A stretch of 64,000 nt of DNA from Emcibacter sp. (GCA_021647465.1 JAKIUQ010000008.1:66555-130554), one strand, 5' to 3'; counted from the first letter of the stretch, positions 8,304-16,816 are shown. Made by a program: numbers and translations. Notes: generated by a model from the letters alone, not told the origin.

Positions 8304-8888
8304 ATGACACAGCCTTTGATGCCCTTGGCGACAGCCGTCTGGCTGGTTGACAATACTAGCCTGTCTTTTAAACAGATAGCCGAATTTTGCAGTTTGCATG
8401 AACTGGAAGTGCAAGGCATTGCCGATGAGCAAGTCGCCCAGAATATTGTAGGGCTGGATCCTATGGTCAATGGACAGTTGACTATGCAGGATATTGAACG
8501 TTGTCAAAAGGACAGTTCTTGTCGTTTGGAACTATTGAAAGATGAAATACCGGCTAAGATGCGATCCGGCGGGGCGCGTTATACGCCTGTATCAAAAAGG
8601 CAGGATAAGCCAGACGCGATTGCCTGGGTTTTGAAGAATCATCCTGAACTTTCCGATGCCCAAATTTGCCGTCTTGTGGGTACGACAAAGCCGACGATCC
8701 TGGCCATTCGGAGCAGGGAGCATTGGAATATGAGCGAAATCAAGCCCGTTGATCCGGTATTGCTTGGGCTTTGCAAGCAGGTTGAATTGGATGCAGCCGT
8801 GTTAAAGGCCGCGCCGCCAAAAGCCAAAGAAGACGCCGACGCACCAGTTGAGGAGCCCGTTACAGGCGGCGTGGCAGAAAAGACTTAA
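8304..8888 (+). CDS. trcR: TrcR-type cell-cycle regulator (DUF1013)
   Basis: A 194-residue DUF1013 protein; this family is annotated as the TrcR cell-cycle transcriptional regulator in alphaproteobacteria. Family hallmarks include PLATAVWLVDNTSLSFKQIAEFC, HELEVQGIADEQVAQNI and PDAIAWVLKNHPELSDAQICRLVGTTKPTI, the last a helix-turn-helix-like segment. The C-terminus is a Pro/Ala/Glu-rich tail. A strong AGGAGG sits seven bases before the ATG. Regulatory targets cannot be read here. Confidence 0.88.
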   Translation: MTQPLMPLATAVWLVDNTSLSFKQIAEFCSLHELEVQGIADEQVAQNIVGLDPMVNGQLTMQDIERCQKDSSCRLELLKDEIPAKMRSGGARYTPVSKRQDKPDAIAWVLKNHPELSDAQICRLVGTTKPTILAIRSREHWNMSEIKPVDPVLLGLCKQVELDAAVLKAAPPKAKEDADAPVEEPVTGGVAEKT

Positions 8889-8975
8889 GTTTTAAAAGCC
8901 TCGGGGGCGAGAGCCCTGAACTTCTGGAAACGGGTTATTTTTTTATTGAATATGGTTTTCCCGGAAAAATAATTT

Positions 8976-9003
8976 AATAAAAAAGGCCCGCATTGCGGAC
9001 CTT
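8976..9003 (-). terminator. Intrinsic terminator of the minus-strand ydcH-like gene
   Basis: On the minus strand AAGGTCCGCA pairs with TGCGGGCCTT (one mismatch) and runs into six T residues, 16 bases past the stop of the gene at 9019-9189. Confidence 0.7.
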
Positions 9004-9018
9004 CTCTGAATTGGCTGG

Positions 9019-9189
9019 CTATCCTGTTCGCCTAAATCGCTCTATCTCGTCCTTAAGCTTTAATTTCTCTTTCTTTAATTCGTGGAGCATGACAGTGTCT
9101 GGGGCGGGCCTGTGTTCTTCTTTGAGGATTATACTGTCAAGCTTTTGATGTTTTTCTGAGAGTGCTGAAAGACGAGCTTCTATGTGCAT
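9019..9189 (-). CDS. YdcH family (DUF465) small coiled-coil protein
   Basis: A 56-residue helical protein of the YdcH/DUF465 family: MHIEARLSALSEKHQKLD, then HELKKEKLKLKDEIERFRR. The start at 9189 is preferred because AGGAGACC lies eight bases upstream; an in-frame ATG at 9252 has no support. Function is unknown across the family. A second family member lies at 10021 on the other side of ubiX. Confidence 0.85.
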   Translation of the reverse strand: MHIEARLSALSEKHQKLDSIILKEEHRPAPDTVMLHELKKEKLKLKDEIERFRRTG

Positions 9190-9358
9190 ATTTAGGTCTC
9201 CTGTTTGCGAGGATTGGCTGTAAATTAGAACATAAAAATTGTGAATTGTCACGAAAATCTATGAATCACGATCCGTTTTTGACATAATGCGACATGTATT
9301 TTAAAAAAATAATCTGTCGTTTCGCGTAATTTTCTGAATATTTCAAGGATTTGCTCCC

Positions 9359-9937
9359 ATGGGTGCTAAAAAAGATAAAATTATCATCGGATTGTCCGGG
9401 GCATCTGGAATCTGCTACGGCGTGCGTCTGCTGGAGCTATTGCAACAGATTGATATAGAGACTCACCTGATCATGTCTCGCTCGGCTCAGGTAACTTTGG
9501 GCTATGAAATGGATATGAAAGTTTCAGAAGTAAAAGCTCTGGCGGATTGCACGCATGCCATTGACGATATTGGGGCGATGATTTCCAGTGGATCGGTTAA
9601 AACGCGCGGTATGTTAATCGTGCCCTGTTCTGTACGGTCCATGTCAGAAATTGCGACCGGTGTCACCTCGACTTTACTCACCCGCGCGGCAGATGTGGTC
9701 TTGAAGGAAAGGCGCAAACTTGTTCTTATGGTGCGGGAAACGCCGCTTCATACGGGGCATCTTCGCACCATGACGGCGCTCTCGGAAATGGGGGCGATCA
9801 TCGCGCCGCCGGTTCCCGCCATGTATGCCAAACCCCAATGTCTCGAAGATATGATTGATCATACATTAGGACGGATGCTGGATTTATTCGATATTGATAT
9901 TGAACAGGTCACGCGATGGAAATCCAAAAAAACATAA
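9359..9937 (+). CDS. ubiX: Flavin prenyltransferase UbiX
   Basis: A 192-residue enzyme that joins dimethylallyl phosphate to FMN, making the prenyl-FMN cofactor for UbiD decarboxylase in ubiquinone synthesis. It shows GLSGASGICYGVRLL (FMN binding), VPCSVRSMSEIATG, LLTRAADVVLKERRKLVLMVRETPL and PPVPAMYAKP, all UbiX signatures. Length is normal. No ubiD is in the window, and the neighbours on both sides are YdcH-like genes. Confidence 0.95.
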   Translation: MGAKKDKIIIGLSGASGICYGVRLLELLQQIDIETHLIMSRSAQVTLGYEMDMKVSEVKALADCTHAIDDIGAMISSGSVKTRGMLIVPCSVRSMSEIATGVTSTLLTRAADVVLKERRKLVLMVRETPLHTGHLRTMTALSEMGAIIAPPVPAMYAKPQCLEDMIDHTLGRMLDLFDIDIEQVTRWKSKKT

Positions 9938-10020
9938 GGTAATTTTCCGAAAAATGTGATATAAAAAATGACATTTTATCATGATTTTTTATAATATTTT
10001 TCAAGCGGGCCGTAAGGGAC

Positions 10021-10224
10021 ATGTTAATGGATGAAAATGAGATTTCTGAAAAAATTCAAGAGCTTACCATACGGCATAGGGATCTTGACGTGGCCATTCA
10101 GGCCTTGATCGAAAGCGGAAAAACCAATGTGCTTCAGGTTCAAAGATTAAAGAAACAGAAACTTAACCTTCGTGACAGAATAACCCGGTTGGAGAATGAA
10201 TTATTGCCTGATATTATTGCCTGA
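10021..10224 (+). CDS. YdcH family (DUF465) small coiled-coil protein, second copy
   Basis: 67 residues: EISEKIQELTIRHRDLDVAIQAL, then VQRLKKQKLNLRDRITRLENEL, the two-helix pattern of DUF465. It is a divergent paralogue of the gene at 9019-9189. An ATG at 10027 is an alternative start; TAAGGGAC precedes 10021. Function unknown. Confidence 0.8.
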   Translation: MLMDENEISEKIQELTIRHRDLDVAIQALIESGKTNVLQVQRLKKQKLNLRDRITRLENELLPDIIA

Positions 10225-10247
10225 CAAAGGCTGCCTCTGATAATGCT

Positions 10248-10982
10248 TTACTCTTCTTTCGACGCCTTTTTATTAACATACATTTTTTGATCGGCTTTAT
10301 CGAGGGCTTGATCGGCGCTTTCTGTCCCCAAAAGAGGATATATGCCGTAGGCTACTTTAAGGATGAATTTCTTGCCTTGATATTCGAGCGGCGCATCGTT
10401 CAGATATTTAATTAATGACAAGGCTTTTGTTTCGGCCATTTTTTGACTGGCTTTGGGCAGAATGATACCAAATTCATCGCCGCCCAATCTGCCGACAATA
10501 TCAGAATCGCGTAAATTTTTCACAATAACATTGGCCAAATGAGACAAGGCGGCATCACCGGCTTTATGGCCGTAGGTGTCATTGATTTTCTTAAGGTCAT
10601 TCAGATCAAGATAAATGAGAGAGCTGTGAATGCCATAGCGCTGCGAATATGAAATCATTCGGGTCATTTCCCGAACGAAGGCCCGCCGGTTGGAGATCGA
10701 CAGCAGGCTATCCTGATCCGCCAGTTTTTCAAGTTCCGAAATTTTCCGGTGCGCCAGCTCCAGATCTTTGCGCATATTGTCCACTTCGGACATCAGCATC
10801 ATTATTGCCGTGCGCACCTTTGTTGTCATTTCCTCTGGCGGGATTCCCAAAACACTTGCGGTGTCTTGAATATTGCGGTTTCCTGATGCTGCGGAAACCT
10901 GCGAAGCGCCCTTGCTGCGGCTCACTGTTTTACGACGTAAGGGCTCGGCTCGACGGGTTGGACCTGTTGTTGGGACTCTCAT
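10248..10982 (-). CDS. Diguanylate cyclase (GGDEF), soluble
   Basis: A 244-residue protein with an Arg/Lys-rich N-terminus, a short coiled coil (EVDNMRKDLELAHRKISELEKL) and a GGDEF domain from about residue 85. The active site is intact (RLGGDEF), as is the substrate segment DLNDLKKINDTYGHKAGD. RDSD lies five residues before GGDEF's flanking loop, as in an RxxD inhibitory site, so product inhibition is likely. No transmembrane or sensor domain is seen. It should make cyclic di-GMP; its input is unknown. Confidence 0.9.
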   Translation of the reverse strand: MRVPTTGPTRRAEPLRRKTVSRSKGASQVSAASGNRNIQDTASVLGIPPEEMTTKVRTAIMMLMSEVDNMRKDLELAHRKISELEKLADQDSLLSISNRRAFVREMTRMISYSQRYGIHSSLIYLDLNDLKKINDTYGHKAGDAALSHLANVIVKNLRDSDIVGRLGGDEFGIILPKASQKMAETKALSLIKYLNDAPLEYQGKKFILKVAYGIYPLLGTESADQALDKADQKMYVNKKASKEE

Positions 10983-11092
10983 TTGTGATTTAATAAACCT
11001 ATATTAATATAAACTCAAATATACATGATAACATAATTTGATATATTATCCAGAAAGCTTTATCAGCTTGCGCGCGGTGACATATAGAAAGC

Positions 11093-11120
11093 TTGCGCTG
11101 CACAAAAGCCGCGTTATAAT
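11093..11120 (+). promoter_or_regulatory. Likely sigma-70 promoter of purEK
   Basis: TTGCGC, 16 bases, then a perfect TATAAT, with the predicted transcript start about 45 bases before the purE ATG. Confidence 0.55.
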
Positions 11121-11172
11121 CCGCGATTTCTGATGTGGCATTATACTGATCTTAACGGTGGGAATTAAGAAT

Positions 11173-11664
11173 ATGAGTGAGAATAAACCTGTTATCGGCG
11201 TGATTATGGGCAGTCAGTCTGACTGGCCGGTGATGAAACATGCAACGGATATTCTTGATGAACTTGATATTTCATATGAAGCGAAGATTGTTTCGGCCCA
11301 TAGAACGCCGGCGCGTCTGGTGGAATATGCAACAACGGCTGCTGATAGAGGGGTGAAGGTTATCATTGCCGGCGCGGGCGGCGCGGCCCATCTTCCGGGC
11401 ATGGCGGCCTCGATGACCATTCTCCCCGTGCTGGGCGTTCCGGTGGAAAGTAAGGCTCTGAAGGGTATGGACAGTCTTCTGTCAATTGTCCAGATGCCAG
11501 GCGGCGTGCCGGTGGGCACCCTTGCGATCGGGAAGGCGGGGGCCAAAAATGCCGGCCTTATGGCGGCGTCAATTATGGCCTTGATGGACGGCGGCGTTGC
11601 CGAGAGGCTTGACCTGTGGCGCAGGACACAAACCGATTCTGTCGCGTTTGACCCTACGGATTAA
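11173..11664 (+). CDS. purE: N5-CAIR mutase PurE
   Basis: A 163-residue class I PurE, converting N5-carboxyaminoimidazole ribonucleotide to CAIR in purine synthesis. Signatures: IMGSQSDWPVMKHA, SAHRTPARL and GAGGAAHLPGMAASMTILPVLGVPV. The ATG at 11173 is preferred over an in-frame GTG at 11158 because the protein then begins as usual for the family. purK follows 20 bases after the stop, so the two form an operon. Confidence 0.95.
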   Translation: MSENKPVIGVIMGSQSDWPVMKHATDILDELDISYEAKIVSAHRTPARLVEYATTAADRGVKVIIAGAGGAAHLPGMAASMTILPVLGVPVESKALKGMDSLLSIVQMPGGVPVGTLAIGKAGAKNAGLMAASIMALMDGGVAERLDLWRRTQTDSVAFDPTD

Positions 11665-11684
11665 TATTCATGGATGAGGGTAAT

Positions 11685-12764
11685 ATGATAAAACTTGGCC
11701 CCGGCGCGGTTATTGGTATTCTTGGCGGCGGCCAATTGGGCCGGATGCTGGCCATGGCGGCCGCACAGCTTGGCTATCATACGCATATATATTGCCCGGA
11801 TGAGCGAAATCCGGCAGAACAGGTCACGGATCGCCTGAGCCGAAACTGCTATACCGATGAGGCGGCGTTAATTAAATTTGCCAAGCAGGTGGATGTGGTC
11901 ACCTATGAATTTGAAAATATTCCCGTGGCAAGCGTTGAAATATTGCGTCAGCATGTGCCGGTTTTCCCAAGCGCAGACGTATTGCGGGTTTCTCAGGATC
12001 GTTTGCAAGAGAAAGATTTCTTGAACGATATTGGTATAGATACTGCCCCCTATAAGGCGGTCTCAACAGAAATAGAGGCGCAGGAGGCGTTAAAAATAAT
12101 TGGTTTTCCTGCCGTGCTGAAAACCCGCCGCCTTGGCTATGACGGCAAGGGGCAGGCCATTGTTAAAAACAGTGAAGAGCTCCCGAAGGCCTGGGCAAAA
12201 TTAAATTCGCATGAGATCATCATTGAAGCTTTTATCCCTTTTGATATGGAAATATCTGTTTTGGCGGCACGGGGGCAGGACGGTGATATTAAATGTTTTG
12301 ACCCTGCGGAGAATATTCACAAAAACCATATCCTTGATCTGTCCATCGCGCCCGCCCGCATTACGCCTGAACGCCGCCAGCAGGCGGTCGCTATCGCAAG
12401 GAAAATTGTGGCGGAGCTTGATTATGTGGGGGTTTTGGCGGTGGAGTTTTTTGTCTCGTCCGCGGCGCCAATATTCAGAGTGAATGAAATTGCGCCGCGC
12501 GTCCATAACAGCGGTCACTGGTCGATCGAGGCTTGCCCCACCAGCCAATTCGAACAGCATATTCGCGCCATCTGCGGTCTTCCCCTTGGTGATACCAGTC
12601 TTTATGGCCGCGCGGAAATGAAAAACCTGATCGGGGATGATATTCATGACATGGATCTCTATCTTAAAGATCCCGATGCGAATTTTCATCATTATGGCAA
12701 AAAGCACGCGCGCCCCGGCCGTAAAATGGGCCATGTCACCCGCATCCTGCCGACGGTTAAATAG
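11685..12764 (+). CDS. purK: N5-CAIR synthetase PurK
   Basis: A 359-residue ATP-grasp enzyme that carboxylates AIR to N5-CAIR using ATP and bicarbonate, supplying PurE. The start is set at 11685 by GAGGG upstream and the canonical GVIGILGGGQLGRML-type opening. Other motifs: YEFENIP, KTRRLGYDGKGQ, VNEIAPRVHNSGHW and SQFEQHIRAI. Length is typical. Co-transcribed with purE. Confidence 0.95.
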   Translation: MIKLGPGAVIGILGGGQLGRMLAMAAAQLGYHTHIYCPDERNPAEQVTDRLSRNCYTDEAALIKFAKQVDVVTYEFENIPVASVEILRQHVPVFPSADVLRVSQDRLQEKDFLNDIGIDTAPYKAVSTEIEAQEALKIIGFPAVLKTRRLGYDGKGQAIVKNSEELPKAWAKLNSHEIIIEAFIPFDMEISVLAARGQDGDIKCFDPAENIHKNHILDLSIAPARITPERRQQAVAIARKIVAELDYVGVLAVEFFVSSAAPIFRVNEIAPRVHNSGHWSIEACPTSQFEQHIRAICGLPLGDTSLYGRAEMKNLIGDDIHDMDLYLKDPDANFHHYGKKHARPGRKMGHVTRILPTVK

Positions 12765-12796
12765 ATTAAATCTTTATTATAAAAACGCATAGGGAA

Positions 12797-13471
12797 TTAT
12801 GAATTTGGGGGGTATCTCAGGCGGCTGATATTTTGCCAAATATCAGGTAATCTGTCTGTCATGGCCTTGCAGCCGGATTTGAACTGGGCCTTGGTTTTTT
12901 CAAATTGCATCACATTGCCAATGCGCCGGTCAAGGAAGGCCCATGTTTCGGCAAAATCTTCTGACTCATCATTAAGCCAATAGAGAAAAGTTGAACTATG
13001 GACCCCGGACAGGGTCATTCGTTTGGTGTAATAATTAAAATCAGTGGAGGGATCATGGATGGTTTTCCACATCAAATCAACGCTGCGGTACAATATCTTC
13101 AGGCCAAGGGCGGCATTCCCCGGCATGGCAAGATAGGTCACGGCGCGGCGGGCGGCCTCACGAATGTCTTGCTCTGCTTCTATACGGCTTTTGACGAGCC
13201 GGGTAATTTTTTGCCGGATTTTTAAATCTTTTAAAGCCTCATCCGGGCAGGCATCAACCATTTTCTGATCTTGTTGCTGTGCCAGCATATCGATCATATC
13301 GCCGGCCCCGCCGGGGAAAGCCAAGTCAGCAAGTCCCGCATCAATTTTTAAATCCTGCGCGGCAAGGGCCAAGGCTTTATCGCCCCAGCCTTCAAACGGG
13401 ACATGGACGAGCGCCGCCTGTAAAAGGGGCGCGCGTAAGTCATCTGGAATATCGGTATTTAATTTTGCCAT
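12797..13471 (-). CDS. COQ9 family protein
   Basis: 224 residues from ATG 13471, a bacterial COQ9 homologue. In mitochondria COQ9 is a lipid-binding accessory of the ubiquinone complex; in alphaproteobacteria a similar role is likely but unproven. The diagnostic block is LYRSVDLMWKTIHDPSTDFNYYTKRMTLSGVHSSTFLYWL, within an all-helical TetR-like fold. An upstream ATG at 13570 would add a basic, hydrophobic stretch not usual for the family. No strong ribosome site decides between them. Confidence 0.85.
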   Translation of the reverse strand: MAKLNTDIPDDLRAPLLQAALVHVPFEGWGDKALALAAQDLKIDAGLADLAFPGGAGDMIDMLAQQQDQKMVDACPDEALKDLKIRQKITRLVKSRIEAEQDIREAARRAVTYLAMPGNAALGLKILYRSVDLMWKTIHDPSTDFNYYTKRMTLSGVHSSTFLYWLNDESEDFAETWAFLDRRIGNVMQFEKTKAQFKSGCKAMTDRLPDIWQNISRLRYPPNS

Positions 13472-13671
13472 AAGCCATAGTATGCCCAAGCTAAGCCATC
13501 CGGTCAAAAGATTTTCAGAATTATGCCTGTTTTTACGGGTCATTAGGGATATTGCCATAAAATGCTTCACAAAGGCGGCGGCGAATGCTAGAAGTCACTG
13601 CCTTTGAGATTCTTTTTGTATTTTAGGGGTTTATATAAACCATTAACTCTAGAAAGGAGTGTGACAGACCA

Positions 13672-13878
13672 ATGCAGGTTTCTGTCCGCGACAATAACGT
13701 AGATCAAGCTCTTCGTGCGCTGAAGAAAAAACTACAGCGTGAAGGCGTGTACCGCGAAATGAAGATGCGCCGATTTTTTGAAAAGCCTTCTGAAAAGAAA
13801 GCCCGTGAATCAGCCGCAGCCGTCAGACGTGCGCGTAAGTTAGATCGTAAACGTGAAGAACGCGACGGCGTTATTTAA
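13672..13878 (+). CDS. rpsU: 30S ribosomal protein S21
   Basis: 68 residues: the bS21 opening VSVRDNNVDQALRALKKKLQREGVYREMKMRRFFEKPSEKK, then an Arg/Lys-rich tail. bS21 binds the 3' region of 16S rRNA near the anti-Shine-Dalgarno. It has its own terminator and appears monocistronic. Confidence 0.97.
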   Translation: MQVSVRDNNVDQALRALKKKLQREGVYREMKMRRFFEKPSEKKARESAAAVRRARKLDRKREERDGVI

Positions 13879-13899
13879 TACGTTGCGTTAAATTTTCTT

Positions 13900-13937
13900 A
13901 AAAGCCGTCCTCAATAGTCTTGAGGTGCGGCTTTTTT
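13900..13937 (+). terminator. Intrinsic terminator of rpsU
   Basis: AAAAGCCGTCCTCA pairs with TGAGGTGCGGCTTTT around a seven-base loop and ends in a T run. Confidence 0.85.
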
Positions 13938-13980
13938 CCGATATAGTGACAAGAAATAAAAATAGGAAAATAAGGTAAGC

Positions 13981-14448
13981 ATGATCGAGATCGTTGAGGT
14001 TCGGCAGATTAAATTTAAACAATGGGCCGAATTATATAAAAGCTACGCGGATTTTTATAAAGTTGATCTGACGCCGCAACAGCTGGGAACCGTATGGACA
14101 TGGCTTGGCGGCCATGGAACCGAACTGCGCGGTCTTGCGGCATTGGTGGACGGTGCGCCGCGGGGTATCATACATTACCGAAGTTTCCTGCGGCCTTTGG
14201 CGGGGGAAGTCGGTATTTTTCTTGATGATGTATATGTCTGTCCGACAGTTCGCAGAATTGGGGTTGGCAAGGCCTTGCTTGATCGGCTTAATGATATTGC
14301 AGAGGCTCAGGATTGTTCGGTGATAAGATGGATCACCGCGCATGATAATCAAGGGGCGCAAACTTTTTATGATCAATTCGGCAAAAAAACCAGTTGGATA
14401 ACCTATGACCACAAAATGAGCGGCGAGGATGGCAGTCAGAAAAAATAG
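13981..14448 (+). CDS. GNAT family N-acetyltransferase
   Basis: 155 residues with the GNAT acetyl-CoA motif A: LDDVYVCPTVRRIGVGKALLDRL (R-x-x-G-x-G-K). Motif B follows near WITAHDNQGAQTFYDQFG. The acceptor is unknown. The next gene begins inside its last seven codons, suggesting co-translation with the YheT-like hydrolase and the lipoprotein. Confidence 0.85.
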   Translation: MIEIVEVRQIKFKQWAELYKSYADFYKVDLTPQQLGTVWTWLGGHGTELRGLAALVDGAPRGIIHYRSFLRPLAGEVGIFLDDVYVCPTVRRIGVGKALLDRLNDIAEAQDCSVIRWITAHDNQGAQTFYDQFGKKTSWITYDHKMSGEDGSQKK

Positions 14449-15466
14449 GCGCGGGTTTCAGGCGCTTGGCCGGATTATTAAAGGCTTTGATGTGCCGGAA
14501 TTCGCTGTCGGGCTAAAATGGCGCGGCGCTGACTTGCAAACCATGAAAAACACTATTTTGGGGCCCGCGCTTTCTCTCGGTCAGGATTTTGAACAGGTCA
14601 GCTTTGACCTGACGGCGGGGACAAGCCTTAAGGCGTCCTATCATCTTTCTGAAAAATCAAACATTTATCCATTGATAATCATTATTCACGGGCTTGCCGG
14701 TGACGAAACATCCCCCAATGTTATCTCGGCGGCGGCGTATTTTTCTTCGCTTGGCTTTCCGGTGCTGCGCCTTAATTTGCGGGGGGCCGGGCCATCGGCA
14801 AAAACCAGTGCCGGGCTTTATCATGGTGGCCTGAGCGAAGATCTTGCCCATGTGGTGGATCAAGCGGCCTGCCGGAATTACGGCGCAGGTATTGTTCTTT
14901 ATGGCATCTCGCTTGGCGGTAATATGATGTTGAAATATCTGGGGGAAAGGGGGGCGGATGCGCCGGTTAAGGCGGCGATAGGCGTTAGCGCACCGCTTAG
15001 CCTGAAGGCTGTGCAGCGGCGTATCATGGAAAGGCGAAATAAGCCGTATCATAATTATCTTTTGCTGGGCATGAAAAATTACGTCAGAGGCATGGCGGAT
15101 CACCATGAAAAAAACCTGCTGGATAAGGCAAAAAATGCTAAATCATTGTTTGAATTTGATGACCAGTTCACGGCCCCTGCCCACGGAATGTCAGGGGCAG
15201 AGGAATATTATAACCTGCATTCGGCACAAAAATTTATTGACCGGATCAAGGTGTCTACTCTGCTTATTCACGCCCAAAATGATCCCTGGATACCTGCGGC
15301 AGACTATCAGGACAGGGTGTGGTCAGAGGACGACGCGATAAGCCTTTTGCTTACAGACGATGGCGGCCATGTGGGGTTTCATGCAAAGGATCATAAGGTG
15401 CCGTGGCATGAAAGAGTGGCCGGACATTATTTGAAGGGGATATTAGCTCAGGAGCAACAGGTATGA
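14429..15466 (+). CDS. YheT-like alpha/beta hydrolase
   Basis: 345 residues of the YheT/ABHD1-3 hydrolase group. IIIIHGLAGDETSP forms the oxyanion region and LYGISLGGNMMLKYLGE the nucleophile elbow (Ser in GISLGGN). HAQNDPWIP carries the acid and DDGGHVGF the histidine, completing a triad. Substrates are probably lipid or short-chain esters; none is shown. It overlaps the GNAT gene by 20 bases, and its stop overlaps the next start (ATGA). Confidence 0.88.
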   Translation: MAVRKNRRGFQALGRIIKGFDVPEFAVGLKWRGADLQTMKNTILGPALSLGQDFEQVSFDLTAGTSLKASYHLSEKSNIYPLIIIIHGLAGDETSPNVISAAAYFSSLGFPVLRLNLRGAGPSAKTSAGLYHGGLSEDLAHVVDQAACRNYGAGIVLYGISLGGNMMLKYLGERGADAPVKAAIGVSAPLSLKAVQRRIMERRNKPYHNYLLLGMKNYVRGMADHHEKNLLDKAKNAKSLFEFDDQFTAPAHGMSGAEEYYNLHSAQKFIDRIKVSTLLIHAQNDPWIPAADYQDRVWSEDDAISLLLTDDGGHVGFHAKDHKVPWHERVAGHYLKGILAQEQQV

Positions 15467-16095
15467 TAAGAGCCGGTTTGGTCGTGTTTCTGGTCATGAT
15501 GACGGCAGCCTGCGGTAGCCCCGCATCGCTAAATCTTATACAAAACTATAAGGATATTCCCATCGTCAAAGAGGATTTTGGTGTTTGTAAAGGTTATGGC
15601 TGCCGATATTATTTAAGGACAGGTATCAGCGAACAGGAATGGCAGAAAATCACCCGGGTGTTTGAAAAGCCTGCCGAGAATGCGGTGCAGGAAAGGGCAC
15701 TTATCAAAAAGGCCATCGGCTTGTTTGAAAGGATCATAGGCCCCAAAACGGATACGGCCCATGATGATGCCGGGGCGCAGATTATCAATTTTTCGACCCG
15801 CGACCAAATGGACTGTATTGATGAAGCCTATAACAGCAGCACATATCTTTTTTTGATGCGAAAAGCCGGACTGATTAAATTCCATAGCTTGGGGCAGCCC
15901 CTGCGCCGTGGGTATTTCATTGACCGCTGGCCGCATAATACGGCAACTATTCATGAGATTGGCCCCGGGATTGATAAGACCATAAAAGGCCCGGGGCATT
16001 ATGTGGTGGATTCATGGTTTCACGCGAATGGCGTGCCGCCGGAGATCATCCCGGCGTCCTTATGGGTCACAGGCTGGTCACCGGACAAAGAATAG
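15463..16095 (+). CDS. Predicted lipoprotein of unknown function
   Basis: 210 residues. The N-terminus LVVFLVMMTAACGS is a lipobox with the lipidated cysteine at about residue 17. The mature part is soluble, with conserved-looking blocks DQMDCIDEAYNSSTYLFLMRKAGLI and GPGHYVVDSWFHANGVPPEIIPASLW. The family seems recurrent in alphaproteobacteria but I cannot name a function. It is coupled to the upstream hydrolase by an ATGA overlap. Confidence 0.75.
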   Translation: MIRAGLVVFLVMMTAACGSPASLNLIQNYKDIPIVKEDFGVCKGYGCRYYLRTGISEQEWQKITRVFEKPAENAVQERALIKKAIGLFERIIGPKTDTAHDDAGAQIINFSTRDQMDCIDEAYNSSTYLFLMRKAGLIKFHSLGQPLRRGYFIDRWPHNTATIHEIGPGIDKTIKGPGHYVVDSWFHANGVPPEIIPASLWVTGWSPDKE

Positions 16096-16118
16096 CCAAA
16101 GCGGTCATATGGTTTTGG

Positions 16119-16298
16119 TCAGGCAGGCTCAATATTGCTGTCGGAAAAATTCCAGTCTGCGGCATTTTCTATTTCTGCCATGAAAAGATGTTCTGCCGCG
16201 ACCTCGGCTTCTTCTTCGTTATCGGCATTAACATTTGCAACCCAATAGAAAGACCCGCGCTTAAGGTCGGCTTTTAAGGTGACTTTATAATTTGCCAT
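16119..16298 (-). CDS. Small conserved-looking acidic protein, 59 residues
   Basis: Starts MANYKVTLKADLKRGSFYWV and continues with a Glu/Ala-rich helix (NADNEEEAEVAAEHLFMAEI), ending FSDSNIEPA. AAGGAC lies six bases before the ATG and codon use looks native. The beta-hairpin-plus-helix pattern suggests a small folded protein. I do not recognise a family. It converges on the lipoprotein gene. Confidence 0.65.
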   Translation of the reverse strand: MANYKVTLKADLKRGSFYWVANVNADNEEEAEVAAEHLFMAEIENAADWNFSDSNIEPA

Positions 16299-16390
16299 GA
16301 CATGTCCTTTATTAAATCTATTTTCTTTGACTATAGAATCAGCGATAAGCTTTCAAGGGAAAAATGAAATCCAGCGTAAAACTTATGGGT

Positions 16391-16541
16391 AAAAAAAATG
16401 GCGCCCTTCATAAAAATGAAGGGACGCCAAGTCGCAAGGAGGGTTTCGATCAAAGGCCGCCCTTAAATCGCATAAAAGGACAGCCCTACATATCTGTCAT
16501 GACATGTAAATCGTGGATGAAGAGGGCTTAAGTCTTCATCC
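16391..16541 (-). ncRNA. Candidate small RNA with anti-Shine-Dalgarno segment
   Basis: Bounded by a strong minus-strand promoter and an intrinsic terminator (16399-16429 stem, then eight T). Between them are hairpins at 16541-16515 (GGATGAAG/CTTCATCC), 16508-16487 and 16485-16455 (10 bp with two G-U pairs). An unpaired stretch (16443-16436) reads CCCUCCUU, complementary to ribosome binding sites. No open frame fits. About 150 nt; it does not match 6S, SRP or tmRNA that I know. A trans-acting regulator is inferred. Confidence 0.6.
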
Positions 16542-16547
16542 GTCACT

Positions 16548-16576
16548 ATTATAGGGAAATAGTCAATAATAGGCAA
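16548..16576 (-). promoter_or_regulatory. Promoter of the candidate small RNA
   Basis: On the minus strand TTGCCT (16576-16571), exactly 17 bases, then a perfect TATAAT (16553-16548). The predicted start falls at about 16541, the first base of the first hairpin. Confidence 0.65.
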
Positions 16577-16655
16577 ATATTATTTATTTAACCTATATTA
16601 TACTAAGTTTTAATTAAATAATAAACAATATATACCTATTAATAGGAAAAATTGC

Positions 16656-16684
16656 TTGACAAAGCGGGGTAACTCGTGTAGTCT
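16656..16684 (+). promoter_or_regulatory. Likely promoter of the GTA cluster
   Basis: A perfect TTGACA, 17 bases, then TAGTCT. The predicted start is near 16691, about 140 bases before the small-terminase ATG. It faces into the GTA genes and away from the small RNA. Confidence 0.55.
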
Positions 16685-16766
16685 TTATTTCATGGTCAGA
16701 AATTGGCTCTCAAAACAGCATGGGAGAGGGACAATATCTTATCAATTTTCAAAATAATATTGTGAC

Positions 16767-16816
16767 AGGGCCTTCGCCCTAACATCGTGCCGCCTTCTTG
16801 TGAGGGCGGTTTTTTT
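16767..16816 (+). terminator. Leader hairpin and intrinsic terminator before the small terminase
   Basis: A hairpin AGGGC-CTTC-GCCCT (16767-16780) is followed by an 8-bp stem CCGCCTTC/GAGGGCGG with a TTGT loop (16790-16809) and seven T residues. The terminator ends six bases before the terminase ribosome site. It either ends a ~120-nt leader RNA or acts as an attenuator. Confidence 0.75.

Noticed and set aside
16391..16541. 6S RNA or SRP RNA
   Set aside because: The folding is a string of hairpins with an anti-Shine-Dalgarno segment, not a long rod with a central bubble, and SRP consensus loops are absent.
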